Of a stretch of 7,556 nt of DNA, positions 6,955 to 7,556 are shown piece by piece. Source of the stretch: Bacteroidales bacterium (GTDB lineage: Bacteria > Bacteroidota > Bacteroidia > Bacteroidales > WCHB1-69); assembly GCA_031264975.1 (NCBI GenBank), contig JAISDH010000240.1:1-7556 (forward strand). The letters are read 5' to 3'. The notes beneath the pieces are model-generated. The model did no database searches. It was not told the DNA's origin and saw nothing but the letters and a program-made list of their open reading frames with translations. The stretch's first letter is position 1; each line of letters begins with the position of its first letter. Position numbers and translations under genes: made by a program.

Positions 6955-7016
6955 TAGCACGCAGATGACGCGGATTTTAAAAGATGACCGCAGATTTCTC
7001 TTTTGTCTGCGTTAAT
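6955..7016. repeat. CGCAGAT-type degenerate repeat with inverted copies
   Basis: ACGCAGATGACGCGGATTTT (6959-6978) is followed by a related GATGACCGCAGATTT (6983-6997) and then by the inverted form GTCTGCGTTAATC (7005-7017). CGCAGA (6989-6994) and TCTGCG (7006-7011) can pair as a 6-bp stem with an 11-nt loop. From memory, similar CGCAGAT/ATCTGCG low-complexity stretches are scattered between genes of many environmental bacteria; this could not be checked here. Confidence 0.5.
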
Positions 7017-7018
7017 CC

Positions 7019-7050
7019 CTTTGTCCGTTCGCTCTTTCGCGCCTTCGCCC
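7019..7050. repeat. Degenerate 8-bp tandem array (YTTCGCCC-like, 4 units)
   Basis: Four adjacent 8-bp units, CTTTGTCC, GTTCGCTC, TTTCGCGC and CTTCGCCC, share period, strand and core with the 7-unit array at 2909-2964 inside the lipoprotein gene. Here they are in gene-free DNA, which suggests that the motif belongs to intergenic repeat DNA rather than to protein coding. Confidence 0.55.
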
Positions 7051-7052
7051 TT

Positions 7053-7087
7053 CTTGGCTTGCCTGCTTGTTGCCTGTTGCTTGCTGC
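7053..7087. repeat. 7-bp tandem array (YTGYTGC, 5 units)
   Basis: Units CTTGGCT, TGCCTGC, TTGTTGC, CTGTTGC and TTGCTGC follow the 8-bp array with a 2-nt gap. The array merges into a pyrimidine-rich tail (CCTTTTTCTTTCC). A near-identical 16-bp segment, TTGCTTGYTGCCTTTT, occurs here (7077-7092) and again at 7336-7351 on the far side of the 9-bp array. Confidence 0.55.
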
Positions 7088-7156
7088 CTTTTTCTTTCCT
7101 GATTCAGACAAAAAAAGGGAAAAGAAGAAGAAAGTAAATTTGATAGCAGACAAAAA

Positions 7157-7318
7157 GGGACAAATGGGACAAATGGGACAAAAGGGACAAATGGGACAAA
7201 AGAGACAAATGGGATAAAAGAGATAAAAGGGACAAATGGGACAAATGGGACAAAAGAGACAAATGGGACAAATGGGACAAATGGGACAAATGGGACAAGT
7301 GGGACGAATGGGGCAAGT
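7157..7318. repeat. 9-bp tandem array (GGGACAAAT, 18 units) with G-quadruplex spacing
   Basis: Eighteen contiguous 9-bp units run without a register break. With A=GGGACAAAT, B=GGGACAAAA, C=GAGACAAAT, D=GGGATAAAA, E=GAGATAAAA and F/G/H as degenerate end units, the order is AABABCDEAABCAAAFGH. The AAB...C pattern occurs twice, suggesting a block duplication. Decay is strongest in the last three units (GGGACAAGT, GGGACGAAT, GGGGCAAGT). Units 1-5 and 13-18 have GGG every 9 nt with 6-nt loops, fitting the G3N1-7 quadruplex rule on the plus strand. In any frame the translation is a three-residue repeat (Gly-Gln-Met, or Ser-His-Leu on the other strand), with stops within or just beyond the array. 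Confidence 0.93.
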
Positions 7319-7335
7319 GGACGAGTTTTTACTTA

Positions 7336-7351
7336 TTGCTTGTTGCCTTTT
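7336..7351 (+). repeat. Second copy of a 16-bp direct repeat flanking the 9-bp array
   Basis: TTGCTTGTTGCCTTTT here matches TTGCTTGCTGCCTTTT at 7077-7092 with one mismatch, and both continue into C/T-rich tracts. The two copies bracket the 9-bp array and its purine-rich left flank. They could be remnants of duplication or of the 7-bp YTGYTGC family. Confidence 0.5.
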
Positions 7352-7388
7352 ATTTCTCTCCTTTTTCTCCTTTTTTCTTCTTATCGTT

Positions 7389-7553
7389 ATCTCGAGGTTC
7401 TCTCGAAGCCATATCGAAGCTATATCGAATCTATATTGAATCTATATTGAAGCGGATTCGAAGCGAGCTTATAGCGGATTCGAAGAACATTCGAAGAACA
7501 TTCGAAGCGAAATCGAAGAACATTCGAAGAAAGATTATAGACAGCTTGGAAAA
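7389..7553. repeat. 11-bp tandem array (CATTCGAAGMR), about 15 units in exact register
   Basis: Reading 11-bp blocks from 7389, the TYGA core falls at 7392, 7403, 7414, 7425, 7436, 7447, 7458, 7480, 7491, 7502, 7513 and 7524, always a multiple of 11 apart. The in-between blocks at 7466 (AGCTTATAGCG) and 7532 (AGATTATAGAC) share a TTATA variant, and the block at 7543 is AGCTTGGAAAA. Neighbouring units resemble each other most (for example ATATCGAAGCT, ATATCGAATCT, ATATTGAATCT), as expected from local duplication. Many units contain the palindrome TTCGAA. The array may continue or end beyond the window; the final three bases are ATG. Confidence 0.85.
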
Positions 7554-7556
7554 ATG

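Larger units (their letters stand above)
6734..7556. other. Gene-free, repeat-mosaic region of about 820 bp
   Basis: No credible coding region was found on either strand. From left to right it holds an 11-bp hairpin, a 111-bp imperfect inverted repeat with T6, a CGCAGAT-type repeat, an 8-bp array, a 7-bp array, a purine-rich tract (about 7111-7136), the 9-bp array, a pyrimidine-rich tract (about 7346-7383) and the 11-bp array. Open frames across it are low-complexity products of the repeats or lack any recognisable protein character. The ATG at 7554-7556 may or may not begin a gene outside the window. Confidence 0.75.

Noticed and set aside
6758..7015. 85-codon plus-strand open frame
   Set aside because: It runs across the hairpins and the CGCAGAT repeat, and its composition is not protein-like.
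7104..7316. Minus-strand open frame of Ser-His-Leu repeats, and plus-strand Gly-Gln-Met frames (6984-7217, 7236-7439)
   Set aside because: They are simple translations of the 9-bp array. Period 9 keeps one frame open automatically, the plus frames are broken by TAA within the array, and the flanks have no protein character.
7157..7553. CRISPR array
   Set aside because: Units are 9 or 11 bp, directly adjacent with no spacers, and no cas gene is present.
7405..7555. Stop-free minus-strand frame through the 11-bp array, possibly the end of a gene entering from the right
   Set aside because: About 50 codons of low-complexity sequence (SSNVLR-like) that follow from the repeat. There is no domain or codon support; it cannot be excluded without sequence beyond the edge.
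6734..7556. Insertion sequence or transposon remnant
   Set aside because: No transposase fragment, terminal inverted repeats or target duplication could be identified. The inverted repeat at 6802-6912 is too short to hold a gene and is reported as a hairpin.

Overview
The window looks like a piece of a Bacteroidales (Bacteroidota) chromosome. Three things point that way. The coding sequence is AT-rich, with A-rich rather than Shine-Dalgarno leaders. A TAnnTTTG-type -7 element lies upstream of the rightward gene. The protein families, an EF-G paralogue and a FecCD-type uptake cassette with a lipoprotein receptor, have the form I know from Bacteroides relatives. No rRNA, tRNA, transposase or CRISPR array was seen.

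Left half (1-4342, all minus strand): a tight operon read from right to left. It encodes a PLP-dependent fold-type-I aminotransferase (3029-4342), a lipoprotein substrate-binding protein (1760-3001), a FecCD/BtuC-type permease (770-1756) and a FecE/BtuD-type ATPase (1-764, cut by the left edge). The last three are separated by only 3 and 5 nt and form one importer for a metal chelate: siderophore, haem or cobalamin. The substrate cannot be read from the sequence. A divergent promoter region of about 255 bp (4343-4597) separates this operon from the right half.

Right half: one rightward gene (4598-6733) encodes a full-length elongation factor G paralogue (fusA2 type). Its GTPase centre is altered: the catalytic His of the DxPGH motif is Phe, and NKxD is NQLD. 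Its domain IV translocation residues are kept. It resembles the Bacteroides EF-G2 that works without GTP hydrolysis. Two hairpins follow it, the second ending in a T6 tract.

From 6734 to the right edge (about 820 bp) I see no credible gene. The stretch is a mosaic of structured low-complexity DNA: a 111-bp imperfect inverted repeat, a CGCAGAT-type repeat, then tandem arrays with periods of 8, 7, 9 and 11 bp. The 11-bp array keeps exact register over about 15 units up to the window end. The 9-bp array has G-quadruplex-type spacing on the plus strand.

The most unusual feature is that the same kinds of short-period repeat (8-bp TTCGCCC-like, 7-bp GGGACAA-like, 7-bp ACTAAYM-like) also form the 2868-3027 segment. 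That segment contains the start codon and encodes the whole signal peptide of the substrate-binding lipoprotein. Since 7 and 8 are not multiples of 3, a change in copy number there would switch the receptor's reading frame.
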